DNA of 64,000 bases from Pontiella agarivorans. GTDB taxonomy: Bacteria; Verrucomicrobiota; Kiritimatiellia; Kiritimatiellales; Pontiellaceae. Every line of letters begins with the position of its first letter. Positions within the stretch are counted from its first letter, which is position 1. Made by a program: the position numbers and the translations under genes. Shown in pieces: positions 17,948 through 27,073 of the stretch. The notes under the pieces were generated by a model, which did not search any database, was not told where the DNA came from, and saw only the letters and a list, made by a program, of their open reading frames with translations. The stretch is from NCBI RefSeq assembly GCF_034531395.1, contig NZ_JARVCO010000002.1, positions 558,001 through 622,000 of the forward strand, written 5' to 3'.

Positions 17948-20900
17948 TTAGATGTGGAAATCCTGAATGGACCGAACGTCCCAGTCGTTTTCCTTGATGT
18001 ATTTAATCGCTTTCACCGAGGCTTCCGCGCCGGAGCGGGTGGTGACAATCGGCAGTCCGCGCAGAATGGCTTCGGAACGAATATTGATTTCATCCACCCG
18101 GGCAACCGGTCCGCTGGGTGTATTGATCAGAAGCTGCACACCGTTTTCTTTCATCAGATCGATGACATTTTTTCCGTCTTCGCTGAGTTTATGGGTCAAC
18201 TTGACTTCCAGACCGGCATTGTGAAGGGCCTGGGCGGTGCCCTCGGTGGCCACAAGGCTGAATCCGAGAGCTGAAAATTCGCGGCCCACGGCAACAATCC
18301 AGTCTTTATCGCGATCCTTGGCACTCAGGAAAACGGCCCCTTCAGCGGGCAGCACCTGTCCGGCGGCCACTTCGGCTTTCCAGAAAGCCAGTTCGAAATT
18401 GGAATCAATGCCCATCACTTCCCCGGTGGATTTCATTTCCGGGCCGAGAATCGGATCGACGCCGGCAAACCGATTGAACGGGAATACGGCTTCTTTCACG
18501 GCATACCATTCCATCTTGGGCTCAAAACCAACCATGCCGAGTTCCTTCAGCGTTTTTCCCATGGCGATTTGTGTGGCGAGATTGGCCATCGGAACATTGG
18601 TGGCTTTAGAGACATACGGAACGGTACGGGATGCGCGCGGATTGACTTCGATGATGTAGAACTCGTTGTCTTTCACTGCGATCTGCGCATTCATCAGGCC
18701 TTTCACGCCGATCTCCATCGCCATGGCGGTGCAGGCTTCCTTAATGCGCGCCACCATTTCGTCGGAGAGGGTATAGGGCGGAATCGAGCAGGCGGAGTCG
18801 CCGGAGTGAATGCCGGCTTCCTCAACGTGTTCCATTACACCGCCGACATAGACGTCGGTGCCGTCGCAAACCAGATCAACATCCACTTCGATGGCATGTT
18901 CGAGGAAGCGGTCGATCAGGACCGGATGATCCGGGCTGGCTGCGAAGGCGGCGTTCACGAACGGTTCAAGTTCCTCTTCTTCATAGGCCACCATCATGGC
19001 GCGTCCGCCCAGTACGAAAGAGGGGCGAATCATAACCGGGAACCCGATTTTTTCAGCAATCACTTCAGCTTCTTCCAGGGTGACGGCTGTGGCCGATTCC
19101 GGCTGTTTAAGCTCAAGCTTGTCCAGCAGCTGACGGAACTGTTCGCGATCTTCGGCGGCCGCAATGGATTTCGGTGAAGTTCCCAGGATCGGAACACCGG
19201 CTTCCAGCAGGCGGTCGGCAAGATTGAGTGGGGTCTGTCCGCCCATCTGAACAATCATACCCATCGGTTTTTCGGCTTCGTAGATGTTCATCACATCTTC
19301 GAAGGTGAGCGGTTCGAAATAGAGTTTGTCGGAGGTATCATAGTCGGTCGAAACCGTTTCCGGGTTGGAGTTGACCATGATGGCTTCATAGCCCATTTCC
19401 CGCAGGGCCTTCACGGTGTGAACGCAGGAGTAGTCGAACTCAATCCCCTGGCCGATCCGGTTCGGGCCGGAGCCCAGAACAATGACGCTCTTCTTATCGG
19501 TTTTTCGGGTTTCATCCAGCTGGCCGCCGTAGGTGGAATAGAAATAGGGGGTAGACGCCGCGAATTCACCGGCGCAGGTATCCACCAGACTGTACACCGG
19601 AATCAGGCCCAGCTCTTTCCGCAGGGCACGGATTTTATTGCCTGAAACGCCGCGCAGGGCACCGATCTGTTCGTCGGAAAATCCGTTTTTCTTGGCATAT
19701 TTCAGCAGATCAAAATCCAGTTCGGCTGCATCCATCAATTGTTTTTCAATTTCCACGAGCTGGAGGATCTGGTCGATGAACCAGGGATCGAGATGGGTCA
19801 TCTCCTGGATTTTTTCAATCGTGTATCCTTTTTTCAGACCGGATTTGATGGCAATTGTGCGCTCCGTGCAGGTGGTGTTGAGATAATCGTCGAGACGGTC
19901 CTGATCAATCTTGGCTTCGGCTTTTAGGTCGAGCCCGTCTACGCCGATTTCCAATGAACGGAAGGCTTTCTGCAGTGATTCTTTGAAGTTCCGGCCGATT
20001 GCCATGGTTTCGCCCACGGACTTCATGCTTGGACCGAGTTTCGGGTTTGCTGCAGGGAATTTTTCAAAAGTGAAGCGCGGAATCTTGGTTACGACATAGT
20101 CGATGGAAGGTTCGAAGCAGGCCGGCGTTTCTTTGGTGATATCGTTCGGCAGTTCGTCGAGGGTGTATCCGCAGGCCAGTTTGGCCGCCAGTTTGGCAAT
20201 CGGGAAGCCGGTGGCTTTGGAGGCGAGTGCGGATGAGCGCGATACGCGCGGATTCATTTCAATGACCGCCAGGCGTCCGGTTTCCGGATGGATGCAGAAC
20301 TGAACGTTGGAGCCGCCGGTTTCAACACCGACCACGCGCAGAACAGCCAGCGAAGCATCGCGCATCATCTGATATTCACGGTCGGTGAGGGTCTGGGCCG
20401 GGGCCACGGTGATTGAGTCGCCGGTATGAATGCCCATCGGGTCCATATTTTCGATGGCACAGATGATGACGCAGTTGTCTTTATTATCGCGCATCACTTC
20501 CATCTCGTACTCTTTCCACCCGAGTACGGATTCTTCCAGCAGCACTTCTGTCGTCAGTGACGCTTTAAGTCCGCCTTCAGCAATGGCCAGCAGTTCTTCC
20601 ATATCGTTGGCAAAACCGCCGCCGGTTCCGCCCAGCGTGAAGGAGGGGCGGACAATGATCGGAAAATCAAGTTCTTCGGTTGCGATTCTTTTGGCTTCTT
20701 CAAGGTCGTGAACTTCGTAGCTGCGCAGGGTTTCGATGCCGACTTCGGCCATAGCCTGTTTAAAGAGGTCGCGCTCTTCACCGCGCATGATGGCATCGTA
20801 TTTGGCGCCGATCATTTCCACGCCGTACTTTTCCAGAATCCCCTGTTCCACGAGCTCCATGGCGGCGTTGAGTGCGGTCTGTCCTCCAAGGGTTGGAAGA

Positions 20901-21157
20901 ATGGCATCCGGCTTTTCTTTGATAATGATTTTTTCGATCGCTTCCGGAGTGATCGGTTCGATGTAGGTCCGGTCCGCCGTCGCCGGGTCGGTCATAATGG
21001 TTGCCGGATTGGAGTTAATCAGGGAAATGGTATATCCCTCCTCCCGCAGTGCTTTACACGCCTGGGTTCCGGAATAGTCAAATTCACACGCCTGGCCGAT
21101 GACGATGGGGCCGGAGCCGATAATCAGAATGTGGTGGATGTCTTCTCTCTTAGGCAT
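17948..21157 (-). CDS. carB: Carbamoyl-phosphate synthase large subunit
   Basis: A 1,069-residue CarB making carbamoyl phosphate from ammonia, bicarbonate and two ATP, for arginine and pyrimidine synthesis. The start at 21157 ([22 protein letters not shown]) has TAAGGA upstream. The two homologous ATP-grasp halves are intact: [14 protein letters not shown] in the first and [15 protein letters not shown] in the second. An oligomerisation segment lies between them, and a C-terminal MGS-like allosteric domain runs from about 935 ([17 protein letters not shown]). It is separated from guaA by the GxxExxY cassette. Two one-mismatch palindromes lie in it, at 19949-19963 and 20885-20899. Confidence 0.97.
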   Translation of the reverse strand: MPKREDIHHILIIGSGPIVIGQACEFDYSGTQACKALREEGYTISLINSNPATIMTDPATADRTYIEPITPEAIEKIIIKEKPDAILPTLGGQTALNAAMELVEQGILEKYGVEMIGAKYDAIMRGEERDLFKQAMAEVGIETLRSYEVHDLEEAKRIATEELDFPIIVRPSFTLGGTGGGFANDMEELLAIAEGGLKASLTTEVLLEESVLGWKEYEMEVMRDNKDNCVIICAIENMDPMGIHTGDSITVAPAQTLTDREYQMMRDASLAVLRVVGVETGGSNVQFCIHPETGRLAVIEMNPRVSRSSALASKATGFPIAKLAAKLACGYTLDELPNDITKETPACFEPSIDYVVTKIPRFTFEKFPAANPKLGPSMKSVGETMAIGRNFKESLQKAFRSLEIGVDGLDLKAEAKIDQDRLDDYLNTTCTERTIAIKSGLKKGYTIEKIQEMTHLDPWFIDQILQLVEIEKQLMDAAELDFDLLKYAKKNGFSDEQIGALRGVSGNKIRALRKELGLIPVYSLVDTCAGEFAASTPYFYSTYGGQLDETRKTDKKSVIVLGSGPNRIGQGIEFDYSCVHTVKALREMGYEAIMVNSNPETVSTDYDTSDKLYFEPLTFEDVMNIYEAEKPMGMIVQMGGQTPLNLADRLLEAGVPILGTSPKSIAAAEDREQFRQLLDKLELKQPESATAVTLEEAEVIAEKIGFPVMIRPSFVLGGRAMMVAYEEEELEPFVNAAFAASPDHPVLIDRFLEHAIEVDVDLVCDGTDVYVGGVMEHVEEAGIHSGDSACSIPPYTLSDEMVARIKEACTAMAMEIGVKGLMNAQIAVKDNEFYIIEVNPRASRTVPYVSKATNVPMANLATQIAMGKTLKELGMVGFEPKMEWYAVKEAVFPFNRFAGVDPILGPEMKSTGEVMGIDSNFELAFWKAEVAAGQVLPAEGAVFLSAKDRDKDWIVAVGREFSALGFSLVATEGTAQALHNAGLEVKLTHKLSEDGKNVIDLMKENGVQLLINTPSGPVARVDEINIRSEAILRGLPIVTTRSGAEASVKAIKYIKENDWDVRSIQDFHI

Positions 21158-21169
21158 AATACTGTCCTT

Positions 21170-21205
21170 AACGCAAAGGCGCAAAGCGCGCCGAGTTTCG
21201 CAAAG
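21170..21205. repeat. Left inverted repeat of the GxxExxY cassette (ACGCAAAGG-type)
   Basis: AACGCAAAGGCGCAAAG then a degenerate continuation (GAGTTTCGCAAAG). It is the inverted counterpart of 21591-21629 and abuts the carB ribosome binding site. Confidence 0.8.
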
Positions 21206-21210
21206 TTAAT

Positions 21211-21588
21211 CTATAAGTTGTTTACTATTCGGCTGATTCCGTCTTTTAGCATTGATTCATGATAATTGATTATAAGCGCCAATTTGAAATTGCCCAGGCG
21301 GAGATAGGTCAAGGTTTGAGCCCTGTCTCTGGGGGTAACTTCTTCCTTAGCTTTGTTCTCAACGATCACTTTATTCTCAACAAGCAAATCAATTCGGTAA
21401 TCGGTTTTAAGTTGTTTGCCTTTATACTTCAGTTCCTGACGTTTTTGGCGTTCGTATTTTATTTCCCGCAAATCCAATTCGCAACAAAGAGCTTCTTCAT
21501 AGGCGCTTTCGAGAAGACCGGGACCAAGGTGGCGATGTACTTCAATGGCAGCGCCTATAATTTCCTTGGATAATTCGTTCTCGGTCAT
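21211..21588 (-). CDS. GxxExxY protein (PD-(D/E)XK-like nuclease fold)
   Basis: 125 residues, the usual size for the GxxExxY family. The signature is GLLESAYEEAL, preceded by IIGAAIEVHRHLGPG. DYRIDLLVENKVIVENKA has the D...ENK spacing of a PD-(D/E)XK nuclease-like core, the fold assigned to the family; activity is unproven. An in-frame reading from 21645 would add residues (NAKVQKNTKVRRE) translated from the flanking repeat, so the ATG at 21588 is preferred. It lies in the same orientation between guaA and carB, bounded on both sides by inverted ACGCAAAGG-type repeats, which marks it as an inserted cassette. Such genes are often multicopy in their hosts. Confidence 0.88.
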   Translation of the reverse strand: MTENELSKEIIGAAIEVHRHLGPGLLESAYEEALCCELDLREIKYERQKRQELKYKGKQLKTDYRIDLLVENKVIVENKAKEEVTPRDRAQTLTYLRLGNFKLALIINYHESMLKDGISRIVNNL

Positions 21589-21590
21589 TT

Positions 21591-21629
21591 CTCTGCGAAC
21601 CTTTGTGTTCTTTTGCACCTTTGCGTTTA
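21591..21629. repeat. Right inverted repeat of the GxxExxY cassette
   Basis: On the minus strand it begins AAACGCAAAGGTGCAAAAG and continues with CACAAAGG and CGCAGAG, a degenerate array of the same ~10-nt unit. It ends 3 nt before the guaA stop codon. Confidence 0.8.
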
Positions 21630-21631
21630 AT

Positions 21632-23179
21632 CTATTCCCATTCAATGGTGGACGGCGGCTTGGAGCTGATGTCGTAGCAGACCCGGTTCACGCCGCGCAC
21701 TTCGTTGATGATTCGGTTGGAAATGGAATCCATTACGTCGTATGGCAGTTTGTACCAGTCGGCCGTCATGCCGTCGCGGCTTTCAACCGCACGGACCGCC
21801 ACGACGTTTTCATAGGTGCGGTCATCGCCCATGACGCCGACGGACTGGATCGGGAGCAACACGGCGAAGTATTGCCAGACATCGAGGTGATTCGGCATTT
21901 TCATGATTTCTTCGCGGACGCGCAGGTCGGCCTGCTGGAGTACGTCAATGCGTTCCGGCGTGATGTCACCGATAATGCGCACGGCAAGGCCCGGGCCCGG
22001 GAAGGGCTGGCGGTCTACCACATAGCTCGGCAGCCCGAGTTCCCGGCCGACTTCGCGGACTTCGTCTTTAAAGAGCTCGCGCAGCGGTTCGACGAGTTCA
22101 AACTGAAGGTCTTCCGGAAGACCGCCGACGTTGTGGTGACTCTTAATGGTGGCCGACGGGCCGCCGATTGGAGAGACGGATTCGATGACGTCGGGGTAGA
22201 GTGTGCCCTGACCGAGGAATTTTACTTTATCGCTCAGACCGCGTGCTTTTTCGGCAAATACATCGATGAAGGTGTTGCCGATGATTTTCCGTTTTTCTTC
22301 CGGATCGGAAATTCCTTCAAGTTTGCCGAGGAACAGATCGCCTGCGTGGGCCACAGTCAGGTCGATGCCGAACGCATTGCCGAAGAGTTCTTCAATCTCT
22401 TCCGTTTCCTTGTGGCGCATCAGGCCGTTGTCGACATAAACGCAGTGCAGCTGATCGCCGATGGCTTTGTGGAGCAGCGCGGCAACGACGGAGGAGTCGA
22501 CTCCGCCGGAGAGGCCGAGCAGAACATGGTCATCACCGACCTGATTCTGAATGTTTTTAACCGTGTTTTCGATAAATTTGGACATTTCCCAGTCGCCGGA
22601 GCATTGGCAGACTTTGAATGCAAAGTTCCAGAGCATCTCTTTGCCCTGCGGGGTGTGGACTACTTCCGGGTGGAACTGTACGCCGAAGATATTCCGGTCG
22701 AGATTCTGGATAGCGGCCAGCGGGCAGTTGTCAGATTGGGCCACGACTTCGAAGCCTTTGGGCATGGATTCAACTTTATCGCCGTGACTCATCCAGACCT
22801 GTACGTCCGGTGAAAGCCCTTTAAAGAGCGGGGAGTCTTTGGTGATGCTCATCATGGCCTTGCCGTATTCGGCTTTGGTGCCGCGATGGACCGAACCGCC
22901 GAGCGTCAGAGCGGTGAGCTGCATGCCGTAGCAGATTCCAAGGATTGGAAGCCCGAGGTCAAAAATTGCCGGATCGCATTTCGGCGAGTCTTCATCCGGC
23001 ACGCTGCAGGGGCCGCCGGAGAGGATAATGCCTTTGGGGCTGCGTTTTTTGAGTTCGTCGGCAGGAGTGTCAAAGCGGATAATTTCACAGTAAACCTTTT
23101 GCTCGCGGAGGCGGCGGGCAATCAGCTGGGTGACCTGGGAGCCGTAGTCGAGGATGGCGATCCATTCGGGATGATTCAT
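21632..23179 (-). CDS. guaA: GMP synthase (glutamine-hydrolysing)
   Basis: A 515-residue bifunctional enzyme converting XMP to GMP. The N-terminal class I amidotransferase has LGICYGMQ with the nucleophilic Cys, and the His/Glu pair in VQFHPEVVHT. The PP-loop of the synthetase domain is GLSGGVDSS, and the C-terminal dimerisation domain ends SKPPSTIEWE. The ATG overlaps the stop of carA, so it is translationally coupled to another glutamine amidotransferase. The palindrome at 22936 falls exactly on the conserved LPILGICYG segment, using synonymous choices. Confidence 0.97.
   Translation of the reverse strand: MNHPEWIAILDYGSQVTQLIARRLREQKVYCEIIRFDTPADELKKRSPKGIILSGGPCSVPDEDSPKCDPAIFDLGLPILGICYGMQLTALTLGGSVHRGTKAEYGKAMMSITKDSPLFKGLSPDVQVWMSHGDKVESMPKGFEVVAQSDNCPLAAIQNLDRNIFGVQFHPEVVHTPQGKEMLWNFAFKVCQCSGDWEMSKFIENTVKNIQNQVGDDHVLLGLSGGVDSSVVAALLHKAIGDQLHCVYVDNGLMRHKETEEIEELFGNAFGIDLTVAHAGDLFLGKLEGISDPEEKRKIIGNTFIDVFAEKARGLSDKVKFLGQGTLYPDVIESVSPIGGPSATIKSHHNVGGLPEDLQFELVEPLRELFKDEVREVGRELGLPSYVVDRQPFPGPGLAVRIIGDITPERIDVLQQADLRVREEIMKMPNHLDVWQYFAVLLPIQSVGVMGDDRTYENVVAVRAVESRDGMTADWYKLPYDVMDSISNRIINEVRGVNRVCYDISSKPPSTIEWE
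22936..22950. repeat. Dispersed palindrome, core AGGAT
   Basis: Perfect copy in guaA, minus-strand reading L-P-I-L-G-I next to the catalytic Cys, where the protein sequence is nearly invariant. Confidence 0.9.
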
Positions 23180-24276
23180 TATTTATTTTCCTTCATTAAT
23201 TCGATGAATTCCTCGAAGAGGTAGAACGGGTCGTGCGGGCCGGGAGCGGCTTCCGGGTGGTACTGGACACAGAAGAGCGGCTGCAGTTTGTGCTTCAGGC
23301 CGGCGACGGTGTTGTCGTTCAGGTTCAGGTGGGTGATTTCGGCCACTTCCGGATTTACGGTGTCGGCATCAATGCAGAAGCCGTGGTTGTGGGAGGCGAT
23401 TTCCACTTTGGTGGTGCGCAGGTCCTGAATCGGCTGGTTTCCGCCGCGGTGTCCGAATTTGAGTTTAAAGGTGTCGGCTCCGAGGGCGCGACCGAGCATT
23501 TGGTGACCGAAGCAGATTCCGAACATGGGCACCTTGGATTCGATCAGCTTGCCGACCAGTTCGGTGGTTTCGGGAGCACCGGCCGGATCACCGGGGCCGT
23601 TGGAGACAAAGATGCCGTCCGGGTTGGCGGCCAGAATGTCTTCCGCTTTGGTTGTATTCGGATAGACGGTGCATTCGCAGCCGAGCTGTTCCAGAATACG
23701 CAACTGGTTGAGTTTAATGCCGCAGTCGATGACGGCGACTTTAAAGGCGGCGTCAGGTTTGCCGCCTTCGGGCCAGACATAGGCTGAATCGATCGAGACC
23801 TCAGAAGCCAGGTCGCGCCCGATGAGGCCGACGGAATCTTTGGCTTTCTGAACGAGGCTGTCGTGGTCAACGTTTTCGGTGGAAACGACGCACTTCATGG
23901 CACCTTTATCGCGGATGTGCAAGGTGATGGCGCGGGTATCGACATCATCGATGCCGATTTTTCCGTTTTCCTCGAGATATTTCGCGAGCGATTTACTGGC
24001 ACGCCAGTTGGAGTGGATGCGGGAGCATTCGCTGACGATCAGGCCTTGCGCGAAAATGCCGCGGGACTCCACATCTTCCTCGTTAATGCCATAGTTGCCG
24101 ATCAGCGGGTAGGTCATGGTGACAATCTGTCCATGATAGGAGGGGTCTGTCAGGATTTCCTGATAGCCGGTCATGGAGGTATTGAAGACCAGTTCCCCGT
24201 AAAATTCGCCGGAACCGGCAAATGCGCGGCCTTCAAAACACGTGCCGTCCTCGAGTGCAATAATCGCTTTTTTCAT
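23179..24276 (-). CDS. carA: Carbamoyl-phosphate synthase small subunit
   Basis: A 365-residue glutamine amidotransferase subunit that passes ammonia to CarB. The N-terminal CarA domain (LEDGTCFEGRAFAG, MTGYQEILTDPSYHGQIV) is followed by a class I amidotransferase with GICFGHQMLGRALG and QYHPEAAPGPHD. It is the first gene of the minus-strand operon carA-guaA-(GxxExxY)-carB. The last base of its stop is shared with the guaA start. I see no pyrimidine or arginine attenuator upstream, but the 5' region was only read by eye. Confidence 0.97.
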   Translation of the reverse strand: MKKAIIALEDGTCFEGRAFAGSGEFYGELVFNTSMTGYQEILTDPSYHGQIVTMTYPLIGNYGINEEDVESRGIFAQGLIVSECSRIHSNWRASKSLAKYLEENGKIGIDDVDTRAITLHIRDKGAMKCVVSTENVDHDSLVQKAKDSVGLIGRDLASEVSIDSAYVWPEGGKPDAAFKVAVIDCGIKLNQLRILEQLGCECTVYPNTTKAEDILAANPDGIFVSNGPGDPAGAPETTELVGKLIESKVPMFGICFGHQMLGRALGADTFKLKFGHRGGNQPIQDLRTTKVEIASHNHGFCIDADTVNPEVAEITHLNLNDNTVAGLKHKLQPLFCVQYHPEAAPGPHDPFYLFEEFIELMKENK

Positions 24277-24426
24277 GGTTTTTCCTGTGAAATTCCGCCT
24301 TTTAGAGAGCTTGTTTTTCCAAAATTCGGCATATCATCCATGTCCGGTGCGCGGCATGCAACCCTTATTATGAGGGAAATGTTCAGGTTGCTCCGGATCG
24401 GGGGTTTTGGGCCCGAAAATAGGGAG

Positions 24427-24455
24427 TTGACGCCAACGGTGAAGCTCCATACACT
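24427..24455 (+). promoter_or_regulatory. Sigma-70-type promoter upstream of the HAD-like gene
   Basis: TTGACG (24427-24432), a 17-bp spacer and TACACT (24450-24455), about 119 bp before the next start codon. Confidence 0.65.
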
Positions 24456-24573
24456 ACGCGCTCATTTTTTAAAAAAAGCTCCATTGGAGGAGCCGGTTGT
24501 CGGTTCGTTGGTTACACAGCCGTAATGCCGCAACCCACAAACGGATAATTAAAAACGAAACGGAGTTTCTTTC

Positions 24574-25263
24574 ATGAGCGAAGAAAAAGCAGCCAGCACG
24601 ACCCACGCCCTTATTTTCGAGCTGGAATATGTAGCCACCGCCACGCGCAAGGTTGAATTTGAATCGATCAAGAGTGCGGTCGGAACCAAAGGTGTTGAGC
24701 TTTCACCGATTGCTTTTGCCCGTTCGGGGATGTCCCCGCTGCACCGTCCGGCGATTACAGCAGTGTTGTTGCAGGCCGGTAAAAAAGCCGATGCCATTGA
24801 AAAGGCTGTTGCTGAAGTGGATAAAAAAGTGTCCGCATTCTGTGCGAACGAAGCGGAGCTGGATGCCGGACTTGAAAAGCTGATTAAAGCAACCATGGCC
24901 CGCGGTATTCCGGTGGTGGCCTTTAGTGCGTTGCCTGAATCCGACGCCAAAGCGCTGATGGCTAAACTTGGTCTGGATGAAATGGGGGTTGAACTGCTCA
25001 TCCCGGAAGAGATTAAAGATTCCTTCCCGCGTGCTGACGACTGGTTGAAAATGCTGAAGCAGTGCGGCAAGGAAAACAGCACGTTGGTTGCTGTGGTCTC
25101 TTCACAGGTGGCTTGCAAAGGTGCACTTACCGCCGGTGCAGCATGCATTGCGGTGCCGGATGAATTCACTTCCTATCAGGATTTCAGCGGAGCGAAAATG
25201 GTGCTCGATACGCTGGCCGATGAAAAACCGGATGTGATGCTTGATCTGACGTTGCGGATGTAA
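24574..25263 (+). CDS. HAD-fold protein lacking catalytic aspartates (probable pseudoenzyme)
   Basis: 229 residues resembling beta-phosphoglucomutase-like HAD proteins. The C-terminal half is recognisable (FPRADDWLKMLKQCG, then a CIAVPDEFTSYQDFSGAKMVLDTL-like ending). The N-terminal nucleophile motif FDxDG is replaced by FELEYV (E16, E18), and the motif IV acidic pair is VVSS. A region shaped like a helical cap lies between about 20 and 95. Phosphotransfer is therefore unlikely; a binding or regulatory role is more plausible. It has its own promoter (24427) and terminator (25286), so it looks expressed, not decaying. A misread HAD relative with other residues doing catalysis is the alternative. 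Confidence 0.82.
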   Translation: MSEEKAASTTHALIFELEYVATATRKVEFESIKSAVGTKGVELSPIAFARSGMSPLHRPAITAVLLQAGKKADAIEKAVAEVDKKVSAFCANEAELDAGLEKLIKATMARGIPVVAFSALPESDAKALMAKLGLDEMGVELLIPEEIKDSFPRADDWLKMLKQCGKENSTLVAVVSSQVACKGALTAGAACIAVPDEFTSYQDFSGAKMVLDTLADEKPDVMLDLTLRM

Positions 25264-25272
25264 TTCATAATC

Positions 25273-25287
25273 TTCCAAATTTTGGAA
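25273..25287. repeat. Dispersed palindrome, core AATTT (intergenic)
   Basis: Perfect copy 9 nt past the stop of the HAD-like gene; its right arm overlaps the A-rich foot of the terminator stem. Confidence 0.9.
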
Positions 25288-25318
25288 AAGCCGACTCGTT
25301 TTGGGTCGGCTTTTTTTT
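25286..25318 (+). terminator. Intrinsic terminator
   Basis: AAAAGCCGAC/GTCGGCTTTT stem with a 9-nt loop and a run of eight T. Confidence 0.92.
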
Positions 25319-25567
25319 GTGTGCACTCTGCCGGGCGCATACACTTGGGGATGAGCGTTCATCCTGCGCTCGGCAGGGGCAGACGCACGGGCTCAATATC
25401 CGCTTCGTCATCGTAAGGTTGTGTGGGGAAAGGGATAAGGGTAGAGATTCGGGCCGCCGATCCGGAATCGTAGATGAGCCATCTAGCCAAAAGGATTGTC
25501 CAGAACAACGGGTTATAAACGCCCTTTTGTATGCAAAGATTACAAAAATAGGCAGGGAGAGATAAAA

Positions 25568-27073
25568 ATGAGTCGGTTCATATGCTTTATTGGGGTTCTG
25601 TTGCTGTCGGGGGTTGTCGCGGGATCTGAACGGCCGAATATCATCCTGATTCTTGCAGATGATATGGGGTATTCCGATATCGGCTGTTATGGCGGTGAAA
25701 TTGAAACGCCGAATATTGACCGGCTGGCCGAGGAGGGGATGCGTTTTCGTAATTTTTACAATAATTCGAAGTGCACCACCACGCGGGCGTCGCTGATGTC
25801 GGGCCGCTATCCGAATCGGGGAAAGGGCGGGTTGTTACCGCAGGATTGTCTGACCTTGCCGGAAGCTATGAAGATGGCGGGTTATCGTACGATCCTCAGC
25901 GGAAAATGGCATCTCGGGCATAGAAAAGGCAGTCTTCCGATAGATCGCGGTTTTGATGAGAGCTATGGCCTGTTTGACGGCTGCTCAAGCTTTTTTTATC
26001 CCACCGATCCCGATAAGCCCAATTTCGGCATGCGTTATTTCGGGCATAATGAAAAACGGATCATCGAATTTCCTGACCATTTTTATGCAACCGATGCATT
26101 CACCGATCATGCACTTGAAGAAATAAAAAAATCGATAGAGGCTCAACAGCCTTATTTTCTTCATCTGGCCTATACGGCTCCGCACTATCCGTTGCATGCC
26201 CTTCCTGAGGATATTGCAAAATATAAGGGGCGTTATTCCAAAGGCTGGAAAGTCCTGCGTGAGGAACGATATCAGCGGATGATTGAGCTCGGCGTCATTG
26301 ATTCCTTGGTGCAGCTTTCTCCATTGGATCCCAAAACTGAAATATGGACTGGAGATGCGCATTATCAACGGCTGATGGAAATTCATGCGGCAATGGTGGA
26401 CCGGATGGATCAGCAGATCGGCCGTGTGTTGAAGTTGCTGGATGAAACCGGTACGGCAGAAAATACGTTGATCTTTTTTCTGTCCGATAACGGGGCCAGC
26501 CGGGAATGGCATAATTATGATTGCGTTGAACAGGCGGAAATCGGTGCGCGCGGATCGTATCGGTCGATTGGTTTGAACTGGGCGAATGCGGCGAACACAC
26601 CATTCCGGAAGTTTAAACTCTATGGTCATGAAGGGGGCATGTGTACCCCCTGTGTGGTACGCTGGCCGGTTACGGTTCCGGCGGGAAGCTGGACGGATGC
26701 CGTTGGGCATATCATTGATTTTCAGCCTACGTTTATGACGGTTGCGGGTCTGGATCCGGTTGAGGATATCCCGGTTGAAAAGAAACCGCTCGACGGTGAA
26801 ACGCTGGTGTCGGTTTTGCAGGGCGAAGAGCGTAACCGCGATAAGCCGGTCTTTATGGAATTTGCCGGGAATCGTGCGATGTTGGATGGCAACTGGAAAA
26901 TTGCCTATGCCAAAGAGCTGAAGCGGTGGGAGCTGTTCAATCTTTCCGAAGACCGCACGGAGCTGAATGATCTTTCTGAAGCTTATCCTGAGCGGTTGCT
27001 ACATATGAGTACGCAGTGGAATGCCTGGGCGCGGAATTCCGGTATAAAATACAAAATAAAGGGGAACGAATGA
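25568..27073 (+). CDS. Arylsulfatase-like sulfatase with a CTTTR active-site motif
   Basis: 501 residues from the ATG at 25568, which has GGGAGA upstream and opens a signal peptide (FICFIGVLLLSGVVAGS). An in-frame start at 25496 would bury the signal. The metal site begins LILADDMGYSDIGCYGG. The modification site is C69-T-T-T-R-A-S-L-M-S-G, a CxTxR form rather than textbook CxPxR or CxAxR; SGKWHLGH and FFLSDNGA follow. The protein is probably periplasmic, removing sulfate from a glycan. It is the first gene of an operon, overlapping the PhoD-like gene by 3 nt, with GH36-like and GH29 genes downstream. Confidence 0.92.
   Translation: MSRFICFIGVLLLSGVVAGSERPNIILILADDMGYSDIGCYGGEIETPNIDRLAEEGMRFRNFYNNSKCTTTRASLMSGRYPNRGKGGLLPQDCLTLPEAMKMAGYRTILSGKWHLGHRKGSLPIDRGFDESYGLFDGCSSFFYPTDPDKPNFGMRYFGHNEKRIIEFPDHFYATDAFTDHALEEIKKSIEAQQPYFLHLAYTAPHYPLHALPEDIAKYKGRYSKGWKVLREERYQRMIELGVIDSLVQLSPLDPKTEIWTGDAHYQRLMEIHAAMVDRMDQQIGRVLKLLDETGTAENTLIFFLSDNGASREWHNYDCVEQAEIGARGSYRSIGLNWANAANTPFRKFKLYGHEGGMCTPCVVRWPVTVPAGSWTDAVGHIIDFQPTFMTVAGLDPVEDIPVEKKPLDGETLVSVLQGEERNRDKPVFMEFAGNRAMLDGNWKIAYAKELKRWELFNLSEDRTELNDLSEAYPERLLHMSTQWNAWARNSGIKYKIKGNE
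26236..26250. repeat. Dispersed palindrome, core AAGGC
   Basis: Perfect copy in the CTTTR sulfatase gene, read as Y-S-K-G-W-K. Confidence 0.9.

Noticed and set aside
21545-22813. 422-codon plus-strand open frame
   Set aside because: It lies antisense to guaA, which has all family motifs.
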